Positions 27,950-39,935 of a DNA stretch of 64,000 nt are shown one piece after another. The notes under the pieces are model-generated. The model was not told the origin of the DNA, did no database searches, and saw nothing but the letters and a program-made list of their open reading frames with translations. Made by a program: the position numbers and the translations under genes. The DNA comes from Delphinapterus leucas. Lineage: Eukaryota; Chordata; Mammalia; Artiodactyla; Monodontidae. Numbering within the stretch: position 1 is the stretch's first letter; each line of letters starts with the position of its first letter. The stretch lies in NCBI RefSeq assembly GCF_002288925.2, contig NW_022098062.1:7292388-7356387 (forward strand), read 5' to 3'.

Positions 27950-29304
27950 ACTATATAAAAAAGGAGAAAAGTAATGGGCCACATAGACCGAGAATTAGAA
28001 TTAAGCATAATAAATATCATTTGAGAGAGAGAAGAGATACCAATTGCTTGACTGTAAAGCACAAATGAGCAGTCATAAAGAAGAGCTAGTGGAAGAGTCT
28101 CGGTCTACAATATATAATAACCAAAATAAATAATAGTAGAGTGCAAGAGTAAAATGTATACAAAAATAAAATTAGTAACCTGGAAGATCAGGTTGAGGAA
28201 CTCTCCAGAAATCATCAAGAAGGAGTTGAAAGAATGTGAAAGACAAGTTAAAAGATATGGATCAAAGAAATAAAAATGTCAATATCCATATTTAATAAGA
28301 ATCCCAGAAAGGTAGGGTAAAAACCAAGGAAACAAACAGAGACACTACATTATTTTCAAGTACGTGTGAAAATCAAAAATACTGAGTCACAAGGGAACTC
28401 TCAACAACTTTTAAATTTATCATTTATATGTAAAGCACAATGAAATCATAAAATATTTGACAGTGAATAGCAATGAAAGTACTTTATGTCAAATGTTGTG
28501 GAAATCCACCAAGTCGTACTGAGGGGGAAATATATAACTGTAAATGCAGCTATTAAATAACAATAAGAATTAACACTAAATGAGCTAGATGTCCAAGTCA
28601 AGAATAGAAAAAGAACAGCATAGTAAACCCAAAGAAAGTAGAAGTAAGGAATTCACAAATGTAGGAGCAGATACTAATAAGAGATAAAACAGAGGAACAA
28701 TAGAAATGATTAACAGAATAAAAAGCCAATTCTTAGAACAAAACTAAAAATGAGCAACTTTCTAGTAAATCTGATCAAGAGAAAAAGACAATATGTATAG
28801 GACTCCAGCTGTTGAATGTAGGAGGATAGAAGAACAATTTTTCCTCCCTGACAACTACATTAACAGTTAGATAAAAGAAATGTGATCATTTCAATTGATG
28901 CTGAAAAATAAGACAATAAAATGCAACACTCATTCATAATTTGAAAACACAACAATGTAAAAACAACCTCTTAGAAAACTAGGAATTGAAGGAAACTGGA
29001 TTAGTATAATACAGGATGTTTATTAAAGCCCTACATCAAATATTACATTACACTTACCTGTGAAATTTTAGAAGAATTCATACTCAGGTTAGTAACAAAT
29101 TAAAGTTGCTTGTCATTACAACTTTTGTTCAATATTTTCATGGAGTTGTAGCAAAAGTAAGAAGACCTAAGGGGGAAAAAAAAGGAATGACAGAAGAGAC
29201 AGAAAATGAGAAAATTGTCTGTTTGAAGATGACATAAAAGATATGATAATCTACAAACTATTAGAAATAATAAGAAAATTTGGTCAAGTTGTTTGATATA
29301 AGAT
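27950..29304 (+). mobile_element. Old L1 (L1M-type) fragment
   Basis: A-rich plus-strand text such as 'tcaagaaggagttgaaagaa' and 'catcaaatattacattacac' fits decayed ORF1/ORF2 of an old L1. It has no usable frame. Confidence 0.5.
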
Positions 29305-29739
29305 TGTGAGTTGAATAGTGTCCACCCCAAATTCATGTCCACCTGGAATCTCAGATTGTGACCTTATTTAGAAATAGGGTCCTTGCAGATGTAATTAGTT
29401 AAGGATCTCAAGATGGAATCATTCTCAATTTAGGTTAGGCCTGAAGTTCAATGACTGGTGTCCTTGTAAAAAGAAAAGAGGACACAGAGCGAAAGAGGTC
29501 ATGTGGAGATGGAGGCAGAGATTGGAGTCTGTTGCCAGAAGCCAAGAAATGCCTGGGGCCACTAGAAGCTGAGGCAGGTGAGCAAGGATTCTTCCCTAGA
29601 GCCTTCAGAGGGAGCGTCATCTTACTGACACCTTGATTTCAGATTCTAGCCTCCCAAACTGTGAGAGAATAAATTTATGTGGTTTCAGCCACACAGTTTA
29701 TCGTACTTTGTTATGGCAGCCCTAGGAAACTAATCAACA
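29305..29739 (+). mobile_element. Solo LTR, ERVL-MaLR/MLT1-like
   Basis: A 435-base unit starts TG and ends CA, contains 'tgtgaccttatttagaaata', 'ctgacaccttgatttcagat' and an AATAAA near 29,668, and closes with 'gcagccctaggaaactaatc'. It interrupts old L1 text. Only a long terminal repeat is present, with no viral genes. The exact subfamily is uncertain. Confidence 0.65.
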
Positions 29740-30124
29740 TATAAAATCAATTGTATTCTAAGCAGTAATAATGACCAATTAAAAATATAATAGTAAAAAC
29801 TTCTATTTGCAGTAACATCTAAAATTAAAACAGGATATAAAACATTTTTATGGGCAACACTGTGAAACACTGAAGGACATAAAAGAAGACCTGAATAAAT
29901 GAAATGGTATGTCATGTTTATGAATAAGAAAGTTTAATATCATGTGGATTGCAATTCTCCCCCAAATTCTATCAGACCTCTATATGATGACTAATTATTA
30001 TATGGAAGAGCAACAAGCCAAAAGTAGGAAACCAAACCTGTAGAAGAAGCTTAAAATGAACGGCCTATCCTACCAGATAACATTTTATTAAAAAGCAATT
30101 GTAATTAAGATAGTCTGGTATTGG
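29740..30124 (+). mobile_element. Old L1 ORF2 fragment, broken by L1 copy B
   Basis: 'gaaggacataaaagaagacc' and 'gtaattaagatagtctggta' correspond to the region after the reverse transcriptase domain. It stops where copy B begins. It probably continues the old L1 to the left of the LTR. Confidence 0.65.
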
Positions 30125-30299
30125 AGGTTGGAGTCAAGATGGCAGTGTGGGAAGACACGGAGTTTGAGTCTCCCTACAACTAGGGTGCCTGCTGGACACT
30201 GGTAGGGGAACTTGATGCCCAAGGAGATGGGAGGAACCTGTGAGCAACTGGGTAGGATGCGGGGGGTGGGTGAGCGGGGAGGAGAAGTGGAAGCCGGAC

Positions 30300-31200
30300 G
30301 GGACTGGTGCCCCTGAGGGGTGGCTGGGAGGGGGGAGTGGTTCCCATGCTTGGAGGGACCCTTAGGGGCTCAGAGGATCAGGGGAGGCAGGGCAGGTGTT
30401 TCTCCCACTCACTCAGCCCCAGGAAACGTGTTGGGCTCCCGGGCCGGATCCCCTGTCCTCCATGGCCCCCTCTGGGCCATGTTGGTCCTAGGGGTGTAGG
30501 AGGGAGGTGGGGGGAGAAGAGGAGAGGTGGACCAGGAGGGTCCCTCCAGGATCAGAGGATCAGGGGAGGTGTGGCAGGTGTTTCCCCTGCCCACTCGGCC
30601 TGGGAACCTGCTGGGACCTGGCCTCGTACTTCATTCTCCGGGGCCCCCTCTGGCCTTGTGGGTCTTAGGGGCATGGGAGGGAGGGAGGAGGGGGGAAGAG
30701 GAAGAGAGGCAGATGGTGGGGGGTGACCCTCCAGGGCCAGAAGATCAGGGAAGGTGCAGTGGGCATTTCCCCCACCCACTCGGGCCCTGGGAAGCCTGCT
30801 GGGCTCCTGAGCCTGGTTCTGTGTTCTCTGAGGCCCCCTCCAGCTCTGGGGGTCCTAGGGGCATAGGAGGGAGGGAGGGAGGAGGGGGGAAGAGGAGTAG
30901 AGGCAGACAGGGAGGGGCCCTCTGGGATTGGAAGACCAGGGGAGATGCAGAGGGTGTTTCCTCCACCCACTCCTCCTAGGGAAGCCTGTTGGGCTTCTGG
31001 GTCTGGTCCCCTGCCTTCTGGGGCCACCTCTGGCCACATGGCTCCTAGAGGCATAGGAGGGAGGGGGGAGGAAGAAGAAGAGAGGCCAATGGGGAGAGGC
31101 CCTCCAGGATTGGAGCAACAGGGCGGAATGCACCTAGCATTTCCCCCACCCACTCAGGCCCAGTGAGCCTGCTGGGGTCCTGGACCTGGTCCTCTGACCT
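30300..31200 (+). repeat. Tandem ~181-191 bp monomers in the L1 copy B 5' UTR
   Basis: Five units with the landmark 'atcaggggagg' recur at about 30,378, 30,559, 30,744, 30,935 and 31,116 (spacings 181, 185, 191, 181). Each unit carries a cccacccactc block and a 'cataggagggagg' purine block. The arrangement recalls promoter monomers of rodent L1. Long frames on both strands are a by-product of the GC-rich repeat and not genes. Confidence 0.88.
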
Positions 31201-31519
31201 CTAAGTCCAGAGACACTCCTGGGCCCCTCCTGCTGCATTAAGCCAAAGCACCCGCCCTCCCCCAGGGCCTCTTCTGCCCAGTGGGTCCTAAGCATAGGCC
31301 CCACCAACCTCCTAAACCCCACCCCTGCCTAAGCCACACCCCCCAGAGCCAAGGCCTTTTCCGGCTTTTTTTTTTCTCCTCTTTTTTACTATTGTAGTTC
31401 TGTTTTACCTTCTGGTTGTTGTTTCATCTATATTTTAATTTTTAAATTCTTTCTAACATATCTGTTAGTTTTCCAACCTTATTTTATTTGTTATTGTTCT
31501 GCTCCTTTCTTTCTTTTCT

Positions 31520-31640
31520 TTTTTTTTTCCTGCACTGTGAGGCTTGTGGGATCTTGGTTCACGAGCTGGGGGTCAGGCCAGAGCTCCTGCGGTGGGAGCT
31601 CAGAGTCTGAACCACTGGACTAACAGAGAACCTCAGACCC
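31520..31640 (-). mobile_element. tRNA-SINE-like segment within the L1 copy B leader
   Basis: 'cctgcactgtgaggcttgtg' to 'gaaccactggactaacagag' is the reverse of the short cetartiodactyl SINE, preceded by a T-run. It ends just before the ORF1 leader and shows no target-site duplication, so it may be part of the L1 leader itself and not a fresh insertion. Confidence 0.7.
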
Positions 31641-31793
31641 CAGGGAATATTCCATGGAGTGAGGTTTCCCAGAGATCCACATCTTGGCACCAAAACCGAG
31701 CTCTACCCAATAACCTACAAACTCCAGTGCTGGAAGCCTCAGGCCAAACAACCAGTAAGACAAGAACACAATGCCACTCATCAAAAAAATGAG

Positions 31794-32700
31794 ATGACAA
31801 AAAATATGTCACAGATGAAGGAGCAAGGTAAAAACCTACAAGACCAAATAAATGAAGAGGAAATAGGCAACAAATCTGAAAAAGAATTCAGAGTAACGAT
31901 AGTAAAGATGATTCAGAATATCGGAAATAGAATGGAGGCATGGATTGAGAAAATACAAGAAATGTTTAACAAAGATCTAGAAGAATTTAAGAACAAACAA
32001 ACAGATATGAACAACACAATAACTGAAATGAAAAATACACTAGAAGGAATCAATAACAGAATAACTGAGGCAGAAGAATGAATAAGTGAGCTGGAAGACA
32101 GCATGGTGGAAATAACTGCTGAGGAGCAGAATAAAGAAAAAAGAATGAAAAGAATTGAAGACAATCTCAGAGACTTCTGGGACAACATTAAATGTGCCAA
32201 CATTTGAATTATAGGGGTCCCAGAAGAAGAAGAGAAAAAGAAAGGGTCTGAGAAAATATTTGAAGAGATTATGGTGGAAAACTTCCTTAACATGGGAAAG
32301 GAAATAGTCAACTAAGTCCAGGAAGCTCACAGAGTCCCTTACAGGATAAACCCTAGGAGAAACACACCAAGACACATATTAATCAAACTAACAAAAATTA
32401 AATTCAAAGAAAAAATATAAAAAGCAGCAAGGGAAAAGCAAAAAATAACATACAAAGGAATCTCTATAAGGTTATCAGCTGATTTTTCAGCAGAAACTCT
32501 GCAAGCCAGAAAGGAGTGGCAGGATATACTTAAAGTGATGAAAGAGAAAAACCTACAACCAAAATTACTCTACCCAGCAAGGATCTCATTCAGATTTGAT
32601 GGAGAGAAATTTAAACCTTTACAGAGAGCAAAAGCTAAGAGAATTCAGCACCACAAAACCAGCTTTACAACAAATGCTAAAGGGACTTCTCTAGGCAGGA
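31794..32700 (+). pseudogene. L1 copy B ORF1 (RNA-binding chaperone), disabled
   Basis: The frame begins MTKNMSQMKEQ and shows the coiled-coil region (KDLEEFKNKQTDMNNTITEM) and the C-terminal RNA-binding part (AETLQARKEWQ, LLYPARISFRFDGE). Stops occur at 32,079-32,081, 32,205-32,207 and twice more downstream, and a frameshift falls near 32,610. ORF1p normally coats L1 RNA as a trimer; this copy cannot encode it. Confidence 0.88.
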
Positions 32701-32754
32701 AACACAAGAGAAGGAAAAGACCTACAATAACAAACCGAAAACAATCAAGAAAAT

Positions 32755-35700
32755 GTTAATAGGAACATACATATCGATAATTACCTTAAATGTAAATGGG
32801 TTAAATGCTCCAAACAAAAGACACAGGCTAGATGAATGGATACAAAAACAAGACCCATATATATGAAGTCTACAAGAGACCCACTTCAGACCTAGGGACA
32901 CATACAGACTGAAAGTGAGGGGATGGAAAAAGATATTCCATGCAAATGGAAATCAAAAGAAAGCTGGAGGGCTTCCCTGGTGGCGCAGTGGTTGAGAGTC
33001 CACCTGCCGATGCAGGGGACATGGGATCGTGCCCCAGTCCAGGAGGATCCCTCATGCCGCAGAGCGGCTAGGCCCGTGAGCCATGGCTGCTGAGCCTGCA
33101 CGTCTGGAGCCTGTGCTCCGCAGCAGGAGGGACCACAACAGTGAGAGGCCCGTGTACCGCAAAAAAAAAAAAAAAAAAAAAAAGCTGGAGTAGCAATACT
33201 CATATCAGATAAAATAGACTTTAAAATAAAGAATGTACAAAAGACAAGGAAGGACACTACCTAATGATCAAGGAATCAATCCAAGAAGAAGATATAACAA
33301 TTATAAATATATATCCACTCAACATAGTAGTACCTTAATACATAAAGCGAATGCTAACAGCCATAAAAGAGGAAATTGAGTGTAACACAATATTAGTAGG
33401 GGACTTTAACACCTCACTTACAACAATGGACAGATCATTCAGACAGAAAATTAATGAGGAAACACAAGCTTTAGATGACACAATAGACCAGATAGATTTA
33501 ATTGATATTTATAGGACATTCCATCCAAAAACAGCAGATTACACTTTCTTCTCAAGTGCACATGGAACATTCTCCAGGATAGATCACATCTTGGGTCAAA
33601 AATCAAGCCTCAGAAAACGTAAGAAAATTGAAATCGTATCAAGCATCTTTTCTGACCACAACACTATGAGACTGGAAATCAATTACAGGAAAAAAACTGT
33701 ATAAAACACAAATACAAGGAGACTAAACAGTGTGCTACTAAATAACCTAGAGATCACTGGAGAAATCAAAGAAGAAATAAAAAAATACATAGAAACAAAT
33801 GAAAATGAAAACACAATGACCCCAAACCTATGCGATTCAACAAAAACAGTGCTAAGAGGGAATTTTACAGCAATTCAGTCTCACCTCAAGACACAAGAAA
33901 AATCTCAAATAAACAATCTAACCGTACACCTAAAACAACTAGAGAAAGAAGAACAAAGAAAAGCCAAAGTGAGTAGAAGGAAAGAAATCATAAAGATCAG
34001 AGTAGAAATAAATGAAATAGAAAAAAGAAAACAATAGCAAAGATCAATAAAACAAAAAGTTGGTTCTTTGAGAAGATAAACAAAATTGATAAACCTTTAG
34101 CCAGGCTAATCAAGAAAAAAAGGGAGAGGATGCAAATCAATAAAATTAGAAATGAAAAAGGAGAAATCACAGCTCACACTGCAGAAATACAAAGGGTTAT
34201 GAGACTACTACAAACAACTATATGCCCATAAAATGGACAACCACGAAGAAATGGACAAATCCTTGGAAAGGTACAATTTTCCAAGACTGAACCAGGAAGA
34301 ATTAGAAAATATAAACAGACCTATCACAAGTAATGAATTTGAAACAGTAATTAAAAATCTTCCAACAAACAAAAGTCCAGGACCAGATAGCTTCACAGGT
34401 GAATTCTATCAAACATTTAGAGAAGAGCTAATACCCATCCTTCTCAAACTCTTCCAAAAAACTGCAGAGGGAGGAACACTCCCAAATTTGTTCTATGAAG
34501 CCACCATCACCCTGACACCAAAACCAGACAAAGATATCCCACAAAAAAGAAAATTACAGACCAATATCACTGATGAACATAGATGAAAAAATCCTGAATA
34601 CAAAACTAGCAAACAGAATCCAACAACACATTAAAAGGATCATATACCATGATCAAGTGGGATTTAACCCAGGAATGCAAGGATTCTTCAATGTGCGCAG
34701 TTCAATCAATGTAATACACCATGTTAGCAAATTAAGGAGTAAAAACCATATGATCACTTAATAGATGGAGAAAAAGATTCTGACAAAATTCAACACCCAT
34801 TTATGATGAAAACTTTCCAGAATATGGGCATAGAGGGAATCTACCTCAGCATAATAAAGGCCATATATGACAAACCCACAGCAAGCATCATACTCAATGG
34901 GGAAAAACTGAAAGCATTTCCTCTAAGATCAGGAACAAGACAAGGATGTGCATGCTCACCACTATTATTCAACATAGTTTTGGAAGTCCTGGCCACTGTA
35001 ATCAGAGAAGAAAAAGAAATAAAACAAATTGGAAAAGAAGAAGTAAAACTGTCACTGTTTGCAGATGACATAATACTATACATAGAAAATCCTAAAGGTG
35101 CCAATAAACAACTACTAGAACTAAGCAGTGAATTTGGTAAAGTTGCAGAATATAAAAGTAATGCACAGAAATCTCTGGCATTCCTATACACTAACAATGA
35201 AAAATCAGAAAGAGAAATTAAGGAAATAATCTCATTTAGCATTACAATAAAAGGGGTAAAATACCTAAGAATAAACCTACCTAAGGAGGCAAAAGACTTG
35301 TACTCAGAAAACTATAAAACACTGATGAAAGAAATAAAAAATGACACAAACAGATGGAGAGATATACCATGTTCTTGGACTGGAAGACTCAAAGTGGATT
35401 AAATACCTAACTGTAAGGCCAGAAACTATAAAACTCTTAGAGGAAAACATAGGCAGAACACTCTATGACATAAATCACAGCAAGATCCTTTTTGACCCAC
35501 CTCCTAGAGAAATGGAAATAAAACCAAAAATAAACAAATGGGACCTAATGAAACTTCAAAGCTTTTGCACAGCAAAGGAAACCATAAACAAGACCAAAAG
35601 ACAACCCTCAGAATGGGAGAAAATATTTGCAAATGAAACAACTGACAAAGGATTAATCTCCAAAATTTACAAGCCGCTCATGCAGCTCAATATCAAAAAA

Positions 35701-36230
35701 AATAAACAACCCAATCCAAAAATGGGCAGAAGACCTAAATGGACATTTCTCCAAAGAAGATATACAGATTGCCAACAAACACATGAAAGAATGCTCAAAA
35801 TCATTAATCATTAGAGAAATGCAAATCAAAACTACAATGAGATATCATCTCACACCACTCAGAATGGCCATCATCAAAAAATCTAGAAACAATAAATGCT
35901 GGAGAGGGTGTGGAGAAAAGGGAACCCTCTTGCACTGTTGGTGGGAATGTAAATTGATACAGCCACTATGGAGAATAGTATGGAGGTTCCTTAAAAAACT
36001 ACAAATAGAACTACCATACGACCCAGCAATCCCACTACTGGGCATATACCCTGAGAAAACCATAATTCAAAAAGAGTCATGTACCAAAATGTTCATTGCA
36101 GCTCTATTTACAATAGCCAGGACATGGAAGCAATCTAAGTGTCCATCAACAGATGAATGGATAAAGAAGATGTGGCACATATATACAATGGAATATTACT
36201 GAGCCATAAAAAGAAACGAAATTAAGTTAT
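32755..36230 (+). pseudogene. L1 copy B ORF2 (endonuclease/reverse transcriptase), disabled
   Basis: The endonuclease start (ITLNVNGLNAPNKRHRLDEW, LQETHF) is visible at 32,780-32,890. It is followed after the SINE by GDFNTSLTTMDR and SRIDHILGQK. The reverse transcriptase carries NKSPGPDSFTGEFYQ near 34,370 and the FADD catalytic motif near 35,060. The C-terminal [18 protein letters not shown] lies near 35,900. Multiple stops and shifts occur, and a deletion joins GRLK to KWIKYL at about 35,390. Confidence 0.92.
32970..33180 (+). mobile_element. CHR-type SINE inside L1 copy B ORF2
   Basis: It has the head 'ggcttccctggtggcgcagt', a body with 'ctgagcctgcacgtctggag', and a 20-base A-run. Perfect duplications aaagctggag flank it at 32,960-32,969 and 33,181-33,190. 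Confidence 0.95.
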
Positions 36231-36702
36231 TTGTAGTGAGGTGGATGGACCTAGAGTCTGTCATACAGAGTGAAGTATGTCAGAAAGAGAAAAAAAATTC
36301 CATATGCTAACACATATATATGGAATCTAAGAAAAAAAGAAAAAGATCATGAAGAACCTAAGGGTAAGACAGGAATAAAGACACAGACCTACTAGAGCAT
36401 GGACTTGAGGATATGGGGAGGGGGAAGGGTAAGCTGTGACAAAGCGAGAGAGTGGCATGGACATATATACACTACCAAACATAAAGTAGATAGCTAGTGG
36501 GAAGCAGCCGCATAGCACAGGGAGATCAGCTAGGTGGTTTGTGACCACCTAGAGGGGTGGGGTAGGGAGGGTGGGAGGGAGGCGCAAGAGGGAAGAGATA
36601 TGGGAACATATGTATATGTATAACTGATTCACTTTGTTATAAAGCAGAAACTAGCACACCATTGTAAAGCAATTATACTCCAATAAAGATGTTAAAAAAA
36701 AA

Positions 36703-37368
36703 CTTTCTTGTTTTATTAAATGTATCCTAAGTAAATTTCCTCCTCAGTTCTGTTTAGATGTATGTTACAAATTTGGACATGTAGAAAGTTTGTTGTCATC
36801 TATACTAAGCAATATTAACATCATACTTAATGGAGCAAGACAGAATGCATTCTCTCTAAGGTCAGGAGCAAGGCAAGGATATCTGCTCTTACCACACTTA
36901 CTTACATTACACTTGAGGTTTGAGAGCAAGGCTAAGAGAATCCTCTTGAAACAAGCAGTTCTTTCACAAGTGAAAGGCAGTGGCCTGCTGATGCTGGGGA
37001 CAGGGTAGGAGAGCTGTCCCATGACTCTGAAGCAATCCAAGCTTTCACCAAGCTTATTGCAGTGGCCTGCTAAAGGCGAGAAAACAGGGGAGAACTAAGA
37101 GAAATCTCTCCAAAGCACTTTGGGCTGCATTCAGCTAATGTACTGCAGCATTCTCCAAAGGTTAGAGACAAGGAAGCTGGACGTAAAGGAATCTACTGAG
37201 GTGCAATAATTTAGAAGTGAGACTGGAGAACAAATAAGAATCCCCAGAGACCCAAAGAAGCTACCATTATGAATTGGAAAGCTGATGGTTAGCCTCTTAA
37301 GCCTAAAAGGATCTGTGGAGTCTTGTGTATGATCAGACTCAAGCTGTACTCTGATTCTGCCTTCAAAA
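36703..37368 (+). mobile_element. Old L1 ORF2 fragment and unassigned DNA
   Basis: At about 36,780-36,960 the text encodes a decayed IILNGARQNAFSLRSGARQG, the reverse transcriptase region of an old L1 on the plus strand. The rest to 37,368 is unassigned, with no gene. Confidence 0.55.
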
Positions 37369-37815
37369 TATTTTTTAAGTTTTTATTTTATATTGGAGCG
37401 TAGTTGATTAACAATGTTGTGTTGTTTCAGGTGTAAGCGAAGTGATTCAGTTATACATATATTGATACATGTATCTATTCTTTTTCAAATTCTTTTCCCA
37501 TTTAGGTTATTACAGAATATCAGTAGCGTTCCCTGTGCTATACAGTAGGTCCTTGTTGGTTATCTATTTTAAATATAGCTGTGTGTACATGTCAATCCCA
37601 AACTCCCAATCTATCCCTTCCCCCTACCCTTCCTCCCGGTAACCATAAGTTCGTTCTCTAAATCTGTGAGTCTGTTTCTGTTTTGTAAATAAGTTCATTT
37701 GTTTTTTTTTTTTTTAGAGTCCACATATAAGCGATATCATATGATATTTGTCTTTCTCTGTCTGACTTACTTCACTCAGTATGATAATCTCCAGGTCTAT
37801 CCATGTTGCTGCAAA
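37369..37815 (-). mobile_element. L1 3' end, 5'-truncated, minus strand
   Basis: About 447 bases of L1 3' UTR and the end of ORF2 on the minus strand. Duplications tctgccttcaaaa at 37,356-37,368 and 37,816-37,828 are perfect. Confidence 0.94.
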
Positions 37816-37828
37816 TCTGCCTTCAAAA

Positions 37829-38660
37829 CTTTTAAAGCCAGTGATGAACTGAATCAAGCTAAAACTGTAACAAAGCCCAGACACAGCTCAATGAGAGATT
37901 AAATTGACTCAATCCTGCATTCCAGTACCTTGAAAGAAGTAGCACGCCCTTTGGTGGGGGGGTATTATTTCCTTCAATATCTACTATTTGTTTATACAGA
38001 ATGTCTTGACACAGAGTCAAAAAATTACAAGTCACATATGGAAGACTCAAAGATAGTCCTGTTGTTGGAATTATTAGACAGAGACTTTAATATAACTGTG
38101 GCAAACATATTAAAGGCTCTAGTAGAAACATTGGTCAATGTAAATAGATGGGGGAATTTCAGCAGAGAGGTCAAAATTATAAAAAAGTCCCAAACAGTTA
38201 TTTTGATGGAACTTATAGATGAAAATGTTAAAAATGAAAAAAAAATAATGCAGAACTGAAAAATTCATTCGAATTATGACGTGCTGGACTCAGAAGAAGA
38301 AAGCAACAATAAACTTGGAGACAGGCCAATAGCAATTATACAAAATGAAGAACCAAAAGAAAAAAGGCAAAAACCCAGTAACAGAATATCTACGATATGT
38401 GGGGCAATATCATCTGGCCCAATATATAAGTAATTAGAGACCTAAAAGGAGAAGGGAGAGATAATGGAGCAGTAGATATATCTGAAGAGATAATGGCTTA
38501 GCATTTTCCCAAACTGAGGAAAGATATCAGATATAAAAAGCTCAATGGACCCCTAGAGCAACAGACTTCCTCAACTACGCATATCTTAGTCAAACTGTTG
38601 AGAATCAAAGATGAGAAATCTTATAAGGAGCCCAAGAAAAAAGACACATGACATACAAGA
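37829..38660 (+). mobile_element. Old L1 (L1M-type) 5' region/ORF1 fragment
   Basis: Text around 38,060-38,260 ('ggcaaacatattaaaggctc') and 38,340-38,460 is typical of decayed ORF1 of an old L1. No intact frame. Confidence 0.5.
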
Positions 38661-38880
38661 TGTATTAGTCAGGATTCTCCAGAGAAACATAACCTATAGG
38701 ATGTATATCTATTATACACTGCTGAGTTTGTAGCAGAAATAGAAATAAAACTGTATGATAACAAGAGTACAAAGGGTAGCAGGAAGTAAGTAGAATTATA
38801 CTGTTGTATGGTTGCTACATTAATTGCAGAATAGTATATTATTTTAAAATAGACTATCATAAGTTAAAGATGCACATTAT
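38661..38880. other. Short unnamed interspersed repeat
   Basis: 'gtattagtcaggattctcca' and 'gagaaacataacctatagga' form a familiar mammalian dispersed-repeat opening, which I do not name. The rest is AT-rich. Confidence 0.4.
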
Positions 38881-38884
38881 AAAC

Positions 38885-39118
38885 TCTAGAGCAGGGGGAG
38901 TGATTTTTTTCTACAGAGGACCAGGTGGTAAATATTTAAGGCTTCGTAGGCCAGAGTGTCTCTGTCACAAGTACTCAACTCTGCTGTTGTAGTGCAATGT
39001 GAAAACGACCACAGACCACATGTAAGCCTATGAAGGGCTGTGCTCCAATAAAATTTTATTTAGGAAAACAAGCTGTGGACCATTTTGGGACTGTAGACCA
39101 TAGCTTGCTAGAGTTGAG
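38885..39118 (+). mobile_element. Non-autonomous hAT-Charlie (MER58-like) DNA element
   Basis: 'ctacagaggaccaggtggta', 'aatatttaaggcttcgtagg' and 'gctccaataaaattttattt' follow the order of a common Charlie-derived MER element. The ends are degraded and there is no coding capacity. Confidence 0.6.
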
Positions 39119-39119
39119 C

Positions 39120-39935
39120 ACCACTAATGATAAAACAGAGGTACAGCTAAAAATTCAATGAACTACACAGAGATTTGCACATAAATATTCATAGCAGCAT
39201 TATTCATAATGGCTTCCAAATTGGAGACAGCCTACATGTCTTTTAACTGGTGAATATGGTACAGACAAAATTAGGTATAAGTATACACTGAAATAGAATT
39301 CAGCAATAAAAAGGAATGAACTGCTAATACATGCCAGGATTTGGATGAACCTCAAAACTATTATGCTCAATGAAAGACTCGGATTCAAGAGACCACATAT
39401 TTCATGATTCCATTTGCAATACGAAATTTGAAATGTCCAGAAAAGAGAAGGTTGTAGAGACAGAAACTAGATCCGTGGTTGCTTGGGGTTGTGATGAAGA
39501 TGAGACAAGAATTGGGATTAAGAGTAAATCGGCATGAAGTATCATCTTGGGGTGATGAACATGTTCCAAAACTGATTTATGGTGATGGTTGCACACAGTC
39601 ATGAAACACAAAATAGGATGAAATGGAGGAGGTCTGGAGGCAGGGAAGCAGCTAGGAGGAAACAATTATAGGATCCCAAGGGAGGGACAAATCCAGGTGC
39701 ACAAAACACCTGGAATGTTCTTTTGCCTCTGGGTTAATGTTTACCAACCACTGTCCCTGTTCTAACACACTCCTGAGGGTTACGACACTCCTCTCAGTTA
39801 CAGCAGTTGAGGCGTGGTGGTGGGTGTGTGTGTGCATTTGGAAAGAAGGTTCAACTGTACACTTGAAATGAGTGAATTATATGATATGTAATATTTTTAC
39901 GCCTCAATAAAGTAATATTTATAAAAGTCAACTAA
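39120..39935 (+). mobile_element. Old L1 3' end
   Basis: 'attcatagcagcattattca' and 'gaattcagcaataaaaagga', then 'gtacacttgaaatgagtgaa' and 'ctcaataaagtaatatttat', mark the 3' end of an old L1MA/MB-type element. About 39,600-39,840 seems to be foreign to it. Confidence 0.7.

Larger units (their letters stand above)
23691..29304. other. Gene-free upstream region with old repeats
   Basis: No gene is supported. A minus-strand MIR lies at about 24,775-25,005. About 25,960-26,640 resembles the 3' end of an ancient LINE-like repeat ('aattgagggacatttgacaa' to 'tttctgtaattataaaatta'). Old L1 text on the plus strand occupies about 27,950-29,300. A minus-strand frame at 23,757-23,951 includes a segment that recurs near 21,510. 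About 26,640-27,940 shows nothing I recognise. Confidence 0.45.
30125..36702 (+). mobile_element. Full-length but decayed L1 LINE, copy B
   Basis: All parts of an L1 are present in order: a GC-rich 5' UTR with tandem units (30,125-31,790), ORF1 (31,794 to about 32,700), ORF2 (about 32,755-36,200) and a 3' UTR with AATAAA and an A-run (to 36,702). ORF1 has at least four premature stops. ORF2 is split by a SINE (32,970-33,180), stops and frameshifts, and lacks about 450 bases near 35,390. It cannot move by itself. Overall similarity to copy C is high from ORF1 onward, while the two leaders are unrelated. Confidence 0.95.

Noticed and set aside
30307..31322. Many overlapping long frames on both strands
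   Set aside because: They lie in the GC-rich tandem monomers of an L1 leader. Several frames on both strands are open at once, none resembles a protein, and they reflect base composition.
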